A DNA stretch of 64,000 nt from Selenomonas sp. ND2010 (GTDB taxonomy: Bacteria; Bacillota; Negativicutes; Selenomonadales; Selenomonadaceae), in the NCBI RefSeq assembly GCF_000702005.1, contig NZ_JNKI01000001.1, forward strand, positions 62,001-126,000. The letters are read 5' to 3'. The notes under the pieces were generated by a model. The model worked only from the letters and a program-made list of their open reading frames with translations. It was not told the origin of the DNA and did no database searches. The translations under genes and the position numbers were made by a program. Shown piece after piece: positions 50,023 to 58,303 of this stretch (position 1 is the first letter of the stretch; the number at the start of each line of letters is the position of its first letter).

Positions 50023-52366
50023 ATTGGTTTAGATGAACCATGGCAGCAACAGCCTGGCCAAGGCAGATGCCGCCATCGTTGGGGGGGATAAGGCTGTGCA
50101 ACAGGACGTGGAAGCCTTTGGCTTTGAGGTCGTTTTTGACCAAAGTTGTCAGCAAGTGATTTTGGAAGACGCCGCCGGAAAGAGCACAGGTGGTAAGGCC
50201 GGTATTAGTGCGGGCCTGCTGACAGGCGGCGGTAATGCAGGCAGCAAGGCCTGCGTGAAATTCGTAGGCTAGCCGTTCGCTGTCGGCGTCCTGTAGACGT
50301 TGGTTCAGCAGATACTCAAAGAGTGTATCGGTGGACAAAATAATTGACGCGTCAGCGGTTGACATGTCAGATTTTGACAAGTCAAGCCGGCGTAGGTTAG
50401 GGGCTGACTGGTCAAGATTTATCGTTGACGGGTCAATGGACTGCGCGGCAAGATAGCGTTCTGCGGCAAATTCGAGGTACATCGAGGCCTCGCCTTCGAA
50501 AGTCGAAGCTTTGCGGATGCCGAGGATAGCGCTGACTGCGTCATACAGTCGGCCGGTGCTGGTGGATTTTATGGCATTGACTTGGTGGTCGGCCATAAAG
50601 AATTGGGCGGCAAGGTCCTTTTCGGGACAAAGGTCCAAATGCTTGGTGATTCCTCGAACTTTTGCCTGATCCTTATAAAGGGCATAGATCAGGGAAACGG
50701 CCACGCGCCAGCCTTCTACCGCGGCTTTGTCGCCACCGGTCTGAAGGAAAGGCGCGATATGACCCAGCCGCCGAAAGCCGGTAAAGTCAGCCTGTAGGAT
50801 TTCGCCGCCCCAAATCGTGCCGTCCGTGCCGTAACCTGTCCCGTCAAAACTCACGCCGATGACGGGGGCCTCATAGTCGTTTTCGGCCATGCAGGAAAGA
50901 ATATGGGCATAGTGGTGCTGAATGGGAAAGAGTGGCAAGCTGAGTTCGCGGGCAATGGTCACCGTGTTGTAACGGGGATGAAGGTCGCAGGCGACAAGAG
51001 TCGGTTTGTTCTCGAGAAGTTCAGTCAGTCTGCCAATAGTTTCCCGTAAGGCTTGCATCGTGCGTAAATCGCTCATATCGCCTACGTAGGGAGATGGATA
51101 AAAGATGTTGTTGGAGCCGACACAAAAGGTGTTTTTTAGCTCGCCGCCGATGCCGAGTACCTGCCCTTTGAGCTCTTTACGCATCATAAAGGGCAGGGGA
51201 GCAAAGCCACGGCTGCGGCGAATCATATACGGCTTTCCGTCCAGCCAGTCCATGACCGTGTCATCAGCGCGGATGCGGATTTTCCGATTATGGGAGAGCA
51301 TCAAATCCGTAAATCCGGACAGAGCTTCGCTAGCGCCTGCGTCGTCGCGGCAAATCGGAGCGCCCGCGGGATTGCCACTCGTCATAATCAGCGCATTGGG
51401 CATCGTGATGCCATCGGGGTAGTCAAACAGCAGCATTTGCACAGGGGCGTAGGGAAGCATGACGCCTACTTTGGGGTTGCCCGGTGCGACGGCGTCGCAA
51501 AGCAGGCCATTTTTTCGGCGCTTGAGCAGCAAAATTGGTTTTTGGTGACCGGTCAGCATTTCCTCCTGTCCTGCTTCTAAGTGGCATTCCTGGCGAACGG
51601 TCGTCATATCACGCATCATGACGGCAAACGGTTTAACAGGGCGATGCTTTAGCGTTCGAAGCCGTTTGACTGCCGTTTCGTTGTGGGCATCGCAGGCCAA
51701 ATGAAAGCCGCCGATGCCCTTGATGGCAACGATTCCGCCGGCGGCGATGGTCTGCCGCGTGCGCGTGATGGCAGCGGCACCACGGCAGTATTCCTCCCCG
51801 ATGAGATAGACCGTAGGCCCGCAATCGTTGCAGCAGACGGGCTGCGCGTCATAGCGGCGCGTTTCGGGGCTCGTGTATTCGGCCGCACAGTCCGGACACA
51901 TGGGAAATTCGCCCATGCTCGTGCGTTCGCGGTCGTAGGGCATGGCGTCGAGAATCGTGAGCCGTGGCCCACAGGCTGTGCAGTTGATGAAGGGATGCAG
52001 GTAGCGGCGGTCGTTGGGATCGAAGAGCTCCTGGCGGCATTTGTCACAGGTGGCAATGTCTGGCGATACGAAGATGTCGCCACGTTCCTTGGCGCTTTCA
52101 ATGATGGAAAAGCTCGTATAGTGTTCTGGTGCGTCGAGTGCTTCCGTATCTATTTTTAAGATGGCCGCCCGTTCTGGCGGTTCGCTTTGGATGGCTGCCA
52201 AAAAGTCCTGGACGGCTGCCGCTTCGCCTTGAGCGAAAATCTCCACATAGGGACCTTTGTTGCAGACGGAGCCGCAAAGATGGAAACGTGCGGCCAGTCG
52301 ATCTACGAAAGGGCGGAAGCCTACCCCTTGGACGATGCCGTATACTTTGCTATGAAAAAGAGACAT
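50021..52366 (-). CDS. hypF: [NiFe]-hydrogenase maturation carbamoyltransferase HypF
   Basis: HypF makes the thiocarboxamide that becomes the CN ligands of [NiFe] hydrogenase. The 781-residue protein has all four modules: acylphosphatase (YGIVQGVGFRPFVDRLA), two zinc fingers (CDKCRQELFDP...CTACGPR and CPDCAAEY...CCNDCGP), a YrdC domain (KGIGGFHLACDAHNE) and a Kae1/TobZ-like domain with QHHYAHILSCMAEN and GVSFDGTGYGTDGT. The ATG at 52366 gives the normal N-terminus. Between residues about 644 and 674 five copies of the TTGAC palindrome encode a stretch (LRRLDLSKSDMSTADASI and neighbours) that looks inserted. No other hyp or hydrogenase genes are nearby. Confidence 0.95.
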   Translation of the reverse strand: MSLFHSKVYGIVQGVGFRPFVDRLAARFHLCGSVCNKGPYVEIFAQGEAAAVQDFLAAIQSEPPERAAILKIDTEALDAPEHYTSFSIIESAKERGDIFVSPDIATCDKCRQELFDPNDRRYLHPFINCTACGPRLTILDAMPYDRERTSMGEFPMCPDCAAEYTSPETRRYDAQPVCCNDCGPTVYLIGEEYCRGAAAITRTRQTIAAGGIVAIKGIGGFHLACDAHNETAVKRLRTLKHRPVKPFAVMMRDMTTVRQECHLEAGQEEMLTGHQKPILLLKRRKNGLLCDAVAPGNPKVGVMLPYAPVQMLLFDYPDGITMPNALIMTSGNPAGAPICRDDAGASEALSGFTDLMLSHNRKIRIRADDTVMDWLDGKPYMIRRSRGFAPLPFMMRKELKGQVLGIGGELKNTFCVGSNNIFYPSPYVGDMSDLRTMQALRETIGRLTELLENKPTLVACDLHPRYNTVTIARELSLPLFPIQHHYAHILSCMAENDYEAPVIGVSFDGTGYGTDGTIWGGEILQADFTGFRRLGHIAPFLQTGGDKAAVEGWRVAVSLIYALYKDQAKVRGITKHLDLCPEKDLAAQFFMADHQVNAIKSTSTGRLYDAVSAILGIRKASTFEGEASMYLEFAAERYLAAQSIDPSTINLDQSAPNLRRLDLSKSDMSTADASIILSTDTLFEYLLNQRLQDADSERLAYEFHAGLAACITAACQQARTNTGLTTCALSGGVFQNHLLTTLVKNDLKAKGFHVLLHSLIPPNDGGICLGQAVAAMVHLNQ
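50344..50436. repeat. Five-copy TTGAC-N2-GTCAA cluster inside hypF
   Basis: TTGACGCGTCAG (50344), TTGACATGTCAG (50359), TTGACAAGTCAA (50374), CTGACTGGTCAA (about 50405) and TTGACGGGTCAA (50425) lie within 93 bases, in frame with the hypF coding sequence. Confidence 0.85.
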
Positions 52367-52448
52367 GAAGTATCGCTCACTTTCCTCAAATATAGAGTGG
52401 TGTCTGCTTTTATTATAACGCAATTGTTCGAGAAAGAGGAATGTTGTA

Positions 52449-52466
52449 TTTGTCATTATTGACAAA
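52449..52466. promoter_or_regulatory. Palindrome upstream of hypF
   Basis: TTTGTCA-TTAT-TGACAAA is a 7+7 inverted repeat, 83 bases before the hypF start. A TATAAT-like box on the minus strand lies between it and the gene (around 52412-52417). It could be an operator. Confidence 0.4.
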
Positions 52467-52544
52467 AAATTATATAAAAAATGAAAAATATACAGGATAC
52501 TAGAAAATATTTGCAAAATAGGGGTACAATTTTAATCGAAAGTG

Positions 52545-52553
52545 TGTTATACT
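52545..52553 (+). promoter_or_regulatory. Extended -10 promoter of the small RNA / hybrid kinase region
   Basis: TG-T-TATACT at 52545-52553. The predicted start at about 52560 coincides with the beginning of the first stem of the RNA. Confidence 0.55.
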
Positions 52554-52559
52554 ATGCTT

Positions 52560-52709
52560 GTCGATAGGAAATAAACCGGATATCCCACCGGTTGCATCGG
52601 AACCTATCGGTCTCTTCTCTGGAAACTTATCCCAGTTTCCAGTATCCCATTTCCTTACATCTTTTTAGACAGAGCCGGAGTCAGTGGAGTGACTCCGGTT
52701 CTTCGTTTT
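52560..52709 (+). ncRNA. Probable small RNA with three UAUCCC motifs
   Basis: CGATAGG (52562-52568) pairs with CCTATCG (52603-52609) and encloses the hairpin AACCGG-ATATCCCA-CCGGTT. A second hairpin CTGGAAACT-TATCCC-AGTTTCCAG lies at 52619-52642. A third, unpaired TATCCCA is at 52643-52649. The RNA would end at the terminator 52671-52709. C-rich UCCC loops repeated in this way are known from Gram-positive regulatory RNAs that pair with GGGA ribosome sites. It could instead be the 5' leader of the kinase gene. Confidence 0.55.
52671..52709 (+). terminator. Terminator 1 upstream of the hybrid kinase
   Basis: GAGCCGGAGTCA and TGACTCCGGTTC form a 12-bp stem around GTGGAG, followed by TTCGTTTT. 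Confidence 0.85.
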
Positions 52710-52718
52710 CAAAATCAT

Positions 52719-52744
52719 GCCTCGGACTTTTCCGAGGCTTTTTT
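52719..52744 (+). terminator. Terminator 2 upstream of the hybrid kinase
   Basis: GCCTCGGA / TCCGAGGC with a CTTT loop and six T, 85 bases before the kinase start codon. Two successive terminators make read-through into the kinase gene dependent on some control, or indicate an unseen internal promoter. Confidence 0.9.
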
Positions 52745-52829
52745 GCGTGGAGAAATTCGGGGAAATAAAGGAAGAACCCTATTTTGTCGCGAATACATGC
52801 ATAAAGGATTTTGGAGGAAGGGGATTGCT

Positions 52830-55655
52830 ATGAGAAAGGTGCTGTCTGTTTGGCTTGTCCTGCTGATGGTGCTGGCGGTGTTTCTGCCAGGGCGGGGACT
52901 GGCAGAGGATGAATTGCAGCGGGTGGTCCGCGTGGGCTGGTTTGATTCCAACTTTAATAGCATTGATGCCTATGGCCGGCGCACGGGCTATGCCTACGAG
53001 TATCAGCGCAAGATTGCGGCCTATACCGGCTGGCAGTATGAATATGTGGAAGGCAGCTGGGTGGATTTGCTCAAGAAACTGCAGCAGGGGGAGATTGACC
53101 TCTTGGCAGATGTTTCGTACAAGGAAGATCGTGTGGGAACGATGCTGCTTTCCAAATATGCAATGGGCAAGGAGGATTATTATATCTTCATTGACCCGAA
53201 ACGAAGTACCATCAATCCGGATGATTTGTCTACGCTAAATGGCAAGCGATTGGCCGTGTATAAGGATAGCCTGCAGGCGCAGATTTTGAAGGAATGGGTG
53301 GCAGAGCATGGACTGACGCTCGAAATCCTGGAGTTTGAGGAAGCGTGGAAAGATGCGGATACGCTGCTGATGACGGGAGCTATCGATGGGTTGGTAACTA
53401 GTGCTTCCTATGATTTGTACGTGGATCATGCGGACCCGGTAGCTAGAATCGGGGCATCGGATTACTATTTTGCCATCAGTACGAAGCGGCCGGAACTCAA
53501 GGAAGAACTCGACCGGGCTATGAGTACCATTCTGAGTCAGAATATCTATTACAATCGCGGGCTTAATCAAAAGTATATGAGCAATACCGGCGTACGGCGC
53601 TTCTTGACTATGGACGAACGCGATTGGATTACTGGTCATGGAATAATCCGCGTGGGGTATCCGGACAATATGCTGCCGTTTTGTGCGCAGGATCTCTTTG
53701 ATGGACAGGTCAAGGGCCTTTTGCAGGATTATATCCAAAAGGCGGTAGGCGGGATGAAAAATTCTACCATTCGTTTTGAAGCGGTAGCATATCCTACGTT
53801 GAATGATGCCATGCAGGCTTTACAGGCTGGGCGGATAGATTGCGTATTTCCTGCGGAGTTCAGCGCTTATGAGGCAGAACAGCAGCAGGTCCTCGTAACT
53901 ACGCCGCTAGTGGATGCGATGATCATGGCAATTATACGGCCCGAGAACAGTGCAGATTTTTCGGCTGATGCACCGCTGCGCTGTGCGGTAGTAAGCGATA
54001 ATTCGGCAATTGAAAGACAGATTAAGGACAAATTTCCTCAATGGGAATTCGTGTACTTTTCCTCCGTGGAGGATTGCTTGAATGGAGTAGCACGGGGGCA
54101 GGCTGATTGCTGGGTTATGAACAATTATCGGGCAGGAAATCTGCATGCGTTGTTGGATGAATATCAGCTGACGGCAGTGCCGACAAATAAAAACATTGGT
54201 ATGGCTTTTGCTCTGCGGCCGGAGAATATCCAGCTGTATGCGATTTTGGAACGTCTCAATCAGGGGATGTCGAGTGCAGAAGTCAATGACTCGCTGACTC
54301 GAAACACCCATGCGGGGCATAAGGTTTCCCTGCGGGATTTTGTCAAGGCGAATTTGGGGCTGGCATTTCTGTTGATTGTGTTGGTGTTGACGGTTATTGT
54401 GGTGTTGCTGATTAAGAGTATTGGCAATGTGAAAAGGGCCAAAGAGCTTAACAGGCAGCTCAAGGAGCGGCAGCAGGAGCTCGTGACCGCAAAAAAACAG
54501 GCGGAGATCGCCAGTGAGGCTAAGACGTCCTTCCTGTTCAATATGTCTCATGATATCCGTACTCCTATGAATGCCATTATCGGTTTTTCAGACCTTTTAC
54601 AGCAGAATCTCGATGATAAGGAACGGGCGCGGGATTATATCCATAAGATCCAGCAGGCGAATGATTTTTTGTTGTCGCTAGTCAACAATGTGCTGGAAAT
54701 GGCGCGGATTGAAAGTGGCAAGATGACCGTGGATACGGTTTACGCCGATATACGGGAGCTTATGGAGGCAACTTGTTCGGTATTTGAAGCGCAGATGAGC
54801 GGAAAAAGGATTACGTTTGCCTATACGCTAAAGATCGAGCACACCGATATTCTAGTAGATAAGACCAAGGTGCGGGAAATCTTCCTTAATATTCTCAGCA
54901 ATGCCTGCAAATATACACCGGAAGGTGGTTATGTCACGTTGGAAGTCCGTGAGTTCCCTGGCAAGGAGGAAAACATAGCCGTGTACCAGACAACGGTGAC
55001 CGATACAGGCATTGGTATGCCGGCGGAGTTCTTGCCGCATCTCTTTGATGCTTTTACCCGTGAACGAAATACGACAGCCAGCGGCATTATGGGAACTGGC
55101 CTGGGCATGCAGATCGTCAAGAAACTCGTTGATCTTTTGGGCGGAACCATCACGGTGGATAGTGAACTGGGCAAGGGAACAACTTTTGTGGTTAATTTGC
55201 CGCTGCAGCTTGCCGAAAAGAAGCAGGAACAGGAAGCGAAGGCGGAGGTTCCGCTGGATATTGCGGCTTATCAGGGGATGCGCATTCTGCTGGCGGAAGA
55301 TAACGAACTCAATGCGGAAATCGTCATCACCTTGCTCAGTGAGCAGGGATTCTTGCTGGAACATGCCGAAAATGGCGCTGATTGTGTTGCCAAACTGGAG
55401 CAGGCTGAGCCCGGCTACTATGATTTTATCCTGATGGATGTGCAGATGCCGCAGATGAATGGGTATGAAGCGGCGCGTGCAATTCGTGGGCTTAGTGATC
55501 CGCACAAGGCAGAAATTCCCATCATTGCCATGACGGCAAATGCCTTTGAGGAGGATAAAAACAGAGCCTTTAAAGCCGGGATGAACGCGCATGTGCCCAA
55601 ACCCTTCGATGCGGGCAAACTATATGCGGCGATTCATGAAGTGTTACAGAAATAA
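52830..55655 (+). CDS. Hybrid sensor histidine kinase with two periplasmic SBP_bac_3 domains (EvgS/BvgS-like)
   Basis: A 941-residue membrane kinase. A signal peptide (LSVWLVLLMVLAVFLPGRGLA) is followed by two solute-binding type 3 domains (residues about 30-250 and 265-490), a transmembrane helix (residues about 510-535), a coiled linker, a HisKA domain with the phosphorylated H574 in NMSHDIRTPMNAIIGF, a HATPase_c domain (NILSNACKYTPEGG; TDTGIGMP; GTGLGMQIVKKLVDLLGG) and a C-terminal receiver with D870 in FILMDVQMPQMNG. It probably senses an amino acid-like solute. The start has GGAGGAAGGGG upstream. No partner output regulator is adjacent. The ribosome site and signal peptide decide the start over longer frames. 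Confidence 0.95.
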   Translation: MRKVLSVWLVLLMVLAVFLPGRGLAEDELQRVVRVGWFDSNFNSIDAYGRRTGYAYEYQRKIAAYTGWQYEYVEGSWVDLLKKLQQGEIDLLADVSYKEDRVGTMLLSKYAMGKEDYYIFIDPKRSTINPDDLSTLNGKRLAVYKDSLQAQILKEWVAEHGLTLEILEFEEAWKDADTLLMTGAIDGLVTSASYDLYVDHADPVARIGASDYYFAISTKRPELKEELDRAMSTILSQNIYYNRGLNQKYMSNTGVRRFLTMDERDWITGHGIIRVGYPDNMLPFCAQDLFDGQVKGLLQDYIQKAVGGMKNSTIRFEAVAYPTLNDAMQALQAGRIDCVFPAEFSAYEAEQQQVLVTTPLVDAMIMAIIRPENSADFSADAPLRCAVVSDNSAIERQIKDKFPQWEFVYFSSVEDCLNGVARGQADCWVMNNYRAGNLHALLDEYQLTAVPTNKNIGMAFALRPENIQLYAILERLNQGMSSAEVNDSLTRNTHAGHKVSLRDFVKANLGLAFLLIVLVLTVIVVLLIKSIGNVKRAKELNRQLKERQQELVTAKKQAEIASEAKTSFLFNMSHDIRTPMNAIIGFSDLLQQNLDDKERARDYIHKIQQANDFLLSLVNNVLEMARIESGKMTVDTVYADIRELMEATCSVFEAQMSGKRITFAYTLKIEHTDILVDKTKVREIFLNILSNACKYTPEGGYVTLEVREFPGKEENIAVYQTTVTDTGIGMPAEFLPHLFDAFTRERNTTASGIMGTGLGMQIVKKLVDLLGGTITVDSELGKGTTFVVNLPLQLAEKKQEQEAKAEVPLDIAAYQGMRILLAEDNELNAEIVITLLSEQGFLLEHAENGADCVAKLEQAEPGYYDFILMDVQMPQMNGYEAARAIRGLSDPHKAEIPIIAMTANAFEEDKNRAFKAGMNAHVPKPFDAGKLYAAIHEVLQK

Positions 55656-55662
55656 ATAGCAA

Positions 55663-55700
55663 AAAATCACCGTCGTGCTTATTGGGCCGACGGTGATTTT
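55663..55700. terminator. Bidirectional terminator after the hybrid kinase
   Basis: AAAATCACCGTCG pairs with CGACGGTGATTTT over 13 bp around a 12-base loop, between convergent operons. Confidence 0.9.
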
Positions 55701-55763
55701 GGGTTCGAAGCAACTCTTTGCCGCTGCTAGGATCAGTGCCAACACTATGCGGGAGATGTTTTC

Positions 55764-56537
55764 TTAAATATAATATTCCGTTTTATCCGCTGGTTTTAAG
55801 GAGAATTCGGCAAATACGTGGTCGCGGATGCGCAGAAAGTCTGGGCTGGTGCGGTCGCGCTGGCCGTGTAGGTCCACGGGGATGATGGTCTTGATGCGGC
55901 CGGGATTTGGTGTCATGATGACGATGCGGTCAGCCAGTACCACGGCTTCGTCGATGTCGTGAGTCACGAAGATAATGGTCTTGTGTTGCCTGCGGTTGAT
56001 GGCGGAGATTTCATCCTGCAGTTTCATGCGCGTCAAGGCATCAAGGGCGGCAAACGGTTCGTCCATGAAGATGATTTCGGGATCGACCGCTAACGCGCGG
56101 GCGATGGCCACGCGCTGCTGCATGCCGCCGGATAGCTCGGCTGGATGGTTCTGGGCAAAATCCTTGAGCCCGACGAGGTCCAAATAGCGGTTGGCGATTT
56201 CCTGGCGTTTTTCGGCTGGTACGGAAAGGCTCTCAAGGCCTAGCTCCACATTCTTTTCGACGGTACGCCAGGGCAGCAGACCGTAGTTCTGGAAAATCGT
56301 GACATGTTTGATCGATGGTTTTGTTACCGGGGCGCCATGAATGGTGATGCTGCCTGCGGAAACTTTATCAAAGCCGGCCAGTATGTTTAGCAGTGTGCTC
56401 TTGCCGCAGCCGGAGGGGCCGAGCAGGCAGATGAATTCGCCGCGGTCAATCCGGAGATTGACATGCTGGAGGGCGTGGAAGGTCTGCCCCTTTTGGGAAT
56501 AATTTCGCGAGACTTCTTGGATATCAATATAACTCAT
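55764..56537 (-). CDS. NitT/TauT-family ABC transporter ATP-binding protein
   Basis: A 257-residue ATPase with Walker [20 protein letters not shown]-loop FQNYGLLPW, signature [16 protein letters not shown] and Walker [14 protein letters not shown]. It belongs to the SsuB/TauB/NrtD group. Last gene of the minus-strand operon that begins with the CooS-like gene; its start overlaps the permease stop by four bases (ATGA). Confidence 0.93.
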   Translation of the reverse strand: MSYIDIQEVSRNYSQKGQTFHALQHVNLRIDRGEFICLLGPSGCGKSTLLNILAGFDKVSAGSITIHGAPVTKPSIKHVTIFQNYGLLPWRTVEKNVELGLESLSVPAEKRQEIANRYLDLVGLKDFAQNHPAELSGGMQQRVAIARALAVDPEIIFMDEPFAALDALTRMKLQDEISAINRRQHKTIIFVTHDIDEAVVLADRIVIMTPNPGRIKTIIPVDLHGQRDRTSPDFLRIRDHVFAEFSLKPADKTEYYI

Positions 56538-57298
56538 GCGTTACTCCTTTCTGGGATGCCCCAACGGCGGTAAATGCGTTTTTCGAGTAAGGTGATGCTG
56601 CTGTCGAGCAGGAGGCCGAGTACACCAATGGTGATGATGGCCGTCATCAAAAGGTCTGCCCGCAGATTATTGCGGGCGTCAATGATGAGAAAGCCAAGGC
56701 CGGATTGCGTGCCGACCATTTCGCCAGCAACGAGAAAGACCCAGGCGGTGCCGAGTGCCAGATGCAGGCCTGTGGCGATGCGCGGGAAAATGGCTGGGAA
56801 GATGATTTTCGTCAAGAGTTGTGGCTGGCCGATTCCAAAGTTCTGCGCGACTTTTAAATAGACCGGTTCAATGGTGGCAACGGCGGCTACGGTGGAGAGC
56901 AGTACCGGGAAAAAGGCTGCGAGGAAAATGATGACGAGCGATGGCATATCGCCAATGCCAAAGACGAGGACGATAAAAGGCAGCCAGGCAACGGGCGATA
57001 TTGGCCGCAATACTTGGGCGATGGGATTCAAAAACGCCCAGATGTTTTGATACCAGCCGAGGATAAGTCCTAAAGCCATGGCCAGGATAACAGAAGTCGT
57101 GTAGCCGAGCAGAAAACGGTAGAGGCTCGTGCCGATGTCTTTCAGCAATACGCCATCGGCGAGGATTTCGCCGAATCCCAGAAGCGTCTGAAGGGGCGTG
57201 GGGAAAAGGGCTTCGTTCCAGCCACCAAGCCAGGCGATGGCCTGCCAGCTGAGGAGTACCAGGAGCAAAGCTCCGCTAAGATGAATTGCATGTTTCAT
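56534..57298 (-). CDS. NitT/TauT-family ABC transporter permease
   Basis: A 254-residue membrane protein with about six transmembrane helices and the binding-protein-dependent transport motif (EAA loop) in [27 protein letters not shown]. It is of the SsuC/TauC type. It lies 29 bases after the substrate-binding protein gene. Confidence 0.93.
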   Translation of the reverse strand: MKHAIHLSGALLLVLLSWQAIAWLGGWNEALFPTPLQTLLGFGEILADGVLLKDIGTSLYRFLLGYTTSVILAMALGLILGWYQNIWAFLNPIAQVLRPISPVAWLPFIVLVFGIGDMPSLVIIFLAAFFPVLLSTVAAVATIEPVYLKVAQNFGIGQPQLLTKIIFPAIFPRIATGLHLALGTAWVFLVAGEMVGTQSGLGFLIIDARNNLRADLLMTAIITIGVLGLLLDSSITLLEKRIYRRWGIPERSNA

Positions 57299-57327
57299 AA
57301 AGTCACAGCCTTTCGGAAAGATCTAAT

Positions 57328-58278
57328 TTATTCGTACAAACTGGTATCGACAAAGTCTTCATAGTTCGGCGCTTTGGTCAGAAGATGACTGGTCTCCATG
57401 CGCGTGATGAGTTCGTCATAAGCTGGGCGTGGGATGGAAAGGTTGTCGTAGGAAATCCATTCGAGCGACAGGTCAAGGATTTTATCCTTGGCCTTGAGGT
57501 ATTTGAGCGCTATTGTTTTTTGCGCTTCGGGATGTTCGGTAAGATAGATGCCGGCCTGCTTGTACTGTTGGACGAACTGACGGGTCAGCTCGCGGTTCGC
57601 TGCTAAAAATTCGCCATTGAAGACCAATAGGCAGCAGATGCTGTCGGGCCAGAGCTCCTGCGCGGGGATTAGTTCATGACCATTGCCGAGTATCACGGAT
57701 TTCGCGCCGAAGGGCTCGGCTACGCAGTAGCCTGCAATCTGTTTGGTGGCAAGGGCCGCCGGCATTTCCGGCGGGGACATTTCCACGATGGTAAGATCGC
57801 TTTCGCTAAGACCGTTTTTTTCGAGCAGCTGGTCGAGAAGCAGTTTATGGGAGGACTGTTTGTGGGGAATGGCAAAGACCTTGCCTTTGAGGTCGGTAGG
57901 TTTTTGAATGTCATTGCTGACGATTAGGGCATTGCCGTCGTGATGTCCAAGCGCAGCGGCTTTTACATCGATGCCTTGTTCTTTGGCTTTGACTGCAAGT
58001 TCGGCAAGAACCGACGCGCCGTCGACTTTGCCCGTGTTCAAGGCATCCATAAGTTCGGGCCAGGAGCCGTATTTTATGAGTTCGATTTTTACCGGGCCGT
58101 CTGCAGTTTGCAGTTCCTTGGTAGCAAACAAGGGCAGAGCATGGGTGATGGGAAGGTAAGCGATGCGGATGGTTTTTGCGCCGTTGGTTTCGGCGCGTGG
58201 GGTAGCGGGTGATTCGCCACAGCCAGCTGTTAAGAAGAGCGTTAGCAGGACAGTCAGGATAGCTAGAAATCGTTTCAT
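57328..58278 (-). CDS. NitT/TauT-type substrate-binding lipoprotein next to the CooS-like gene
   Basis: A 316-residue lipoprotein with lipobox LTAGCGES (lipidated cysteine near residue 19). The fold is type 2 periplasmic binding protein: IRIAYLPITHALPLFATKE, ELIKYGSWPELMDALNTGKVDGA, the HHDGNALIVSNDI region, DLKGKVFAIPHKQSSHKLLL and GYCVAEPFGAKSVILG. Family members bind nitrate, taurine, sulfonates, thiamine precursors and others. The histidine pairs (ALGHHDGN; PHKQSSHK) are compatible with a metal or small oxyanion ligand, but this is inference. ATG 58278 follows AAGGAG. It begins 25 bases after the CooS-like stop, so the genes are one operon. Confidence 0.9.
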   Translation of the reverse strand: MKRFLAILTVLLTLFLTAGCGESPATPRAETNGAKTIRIAYLPITHALPLFATKELQTADGPVKIELIKYGSWPELMDALNTGKVDGASVLAELAVKAKEQGIDVKAAALGHHDGNALIVSNDIQKPTDLKGKVFAIPHKQSSHKLLLDQLLEKNGLSESDLTIVEMSPPEMPAALATKQIAGYCVAEPFGAKSVILGNGHELIPAQELWPDSICCLLVFNGEFLAANRELTRQFVQQYKQAGIYLTEHPEAQKTIALKYLKAKDKILDLSLEWISYDNLSIPRPAYDELITRMETSHLLTKAPNYEDFVDTSLYE

Positions 58279-58303
58279 GGGCAGTCTCCTTTCGTTAGCC
58301 GGT

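Noticed and set aside
52560-52709. c-di-GMP, TPP, SAM or preQ1 riboswitch before the hybrid kinase
   Set aside because: None of the conserved cores of these classes could be found; the repeated UAUCCC loops fit a regulatory RNA better.
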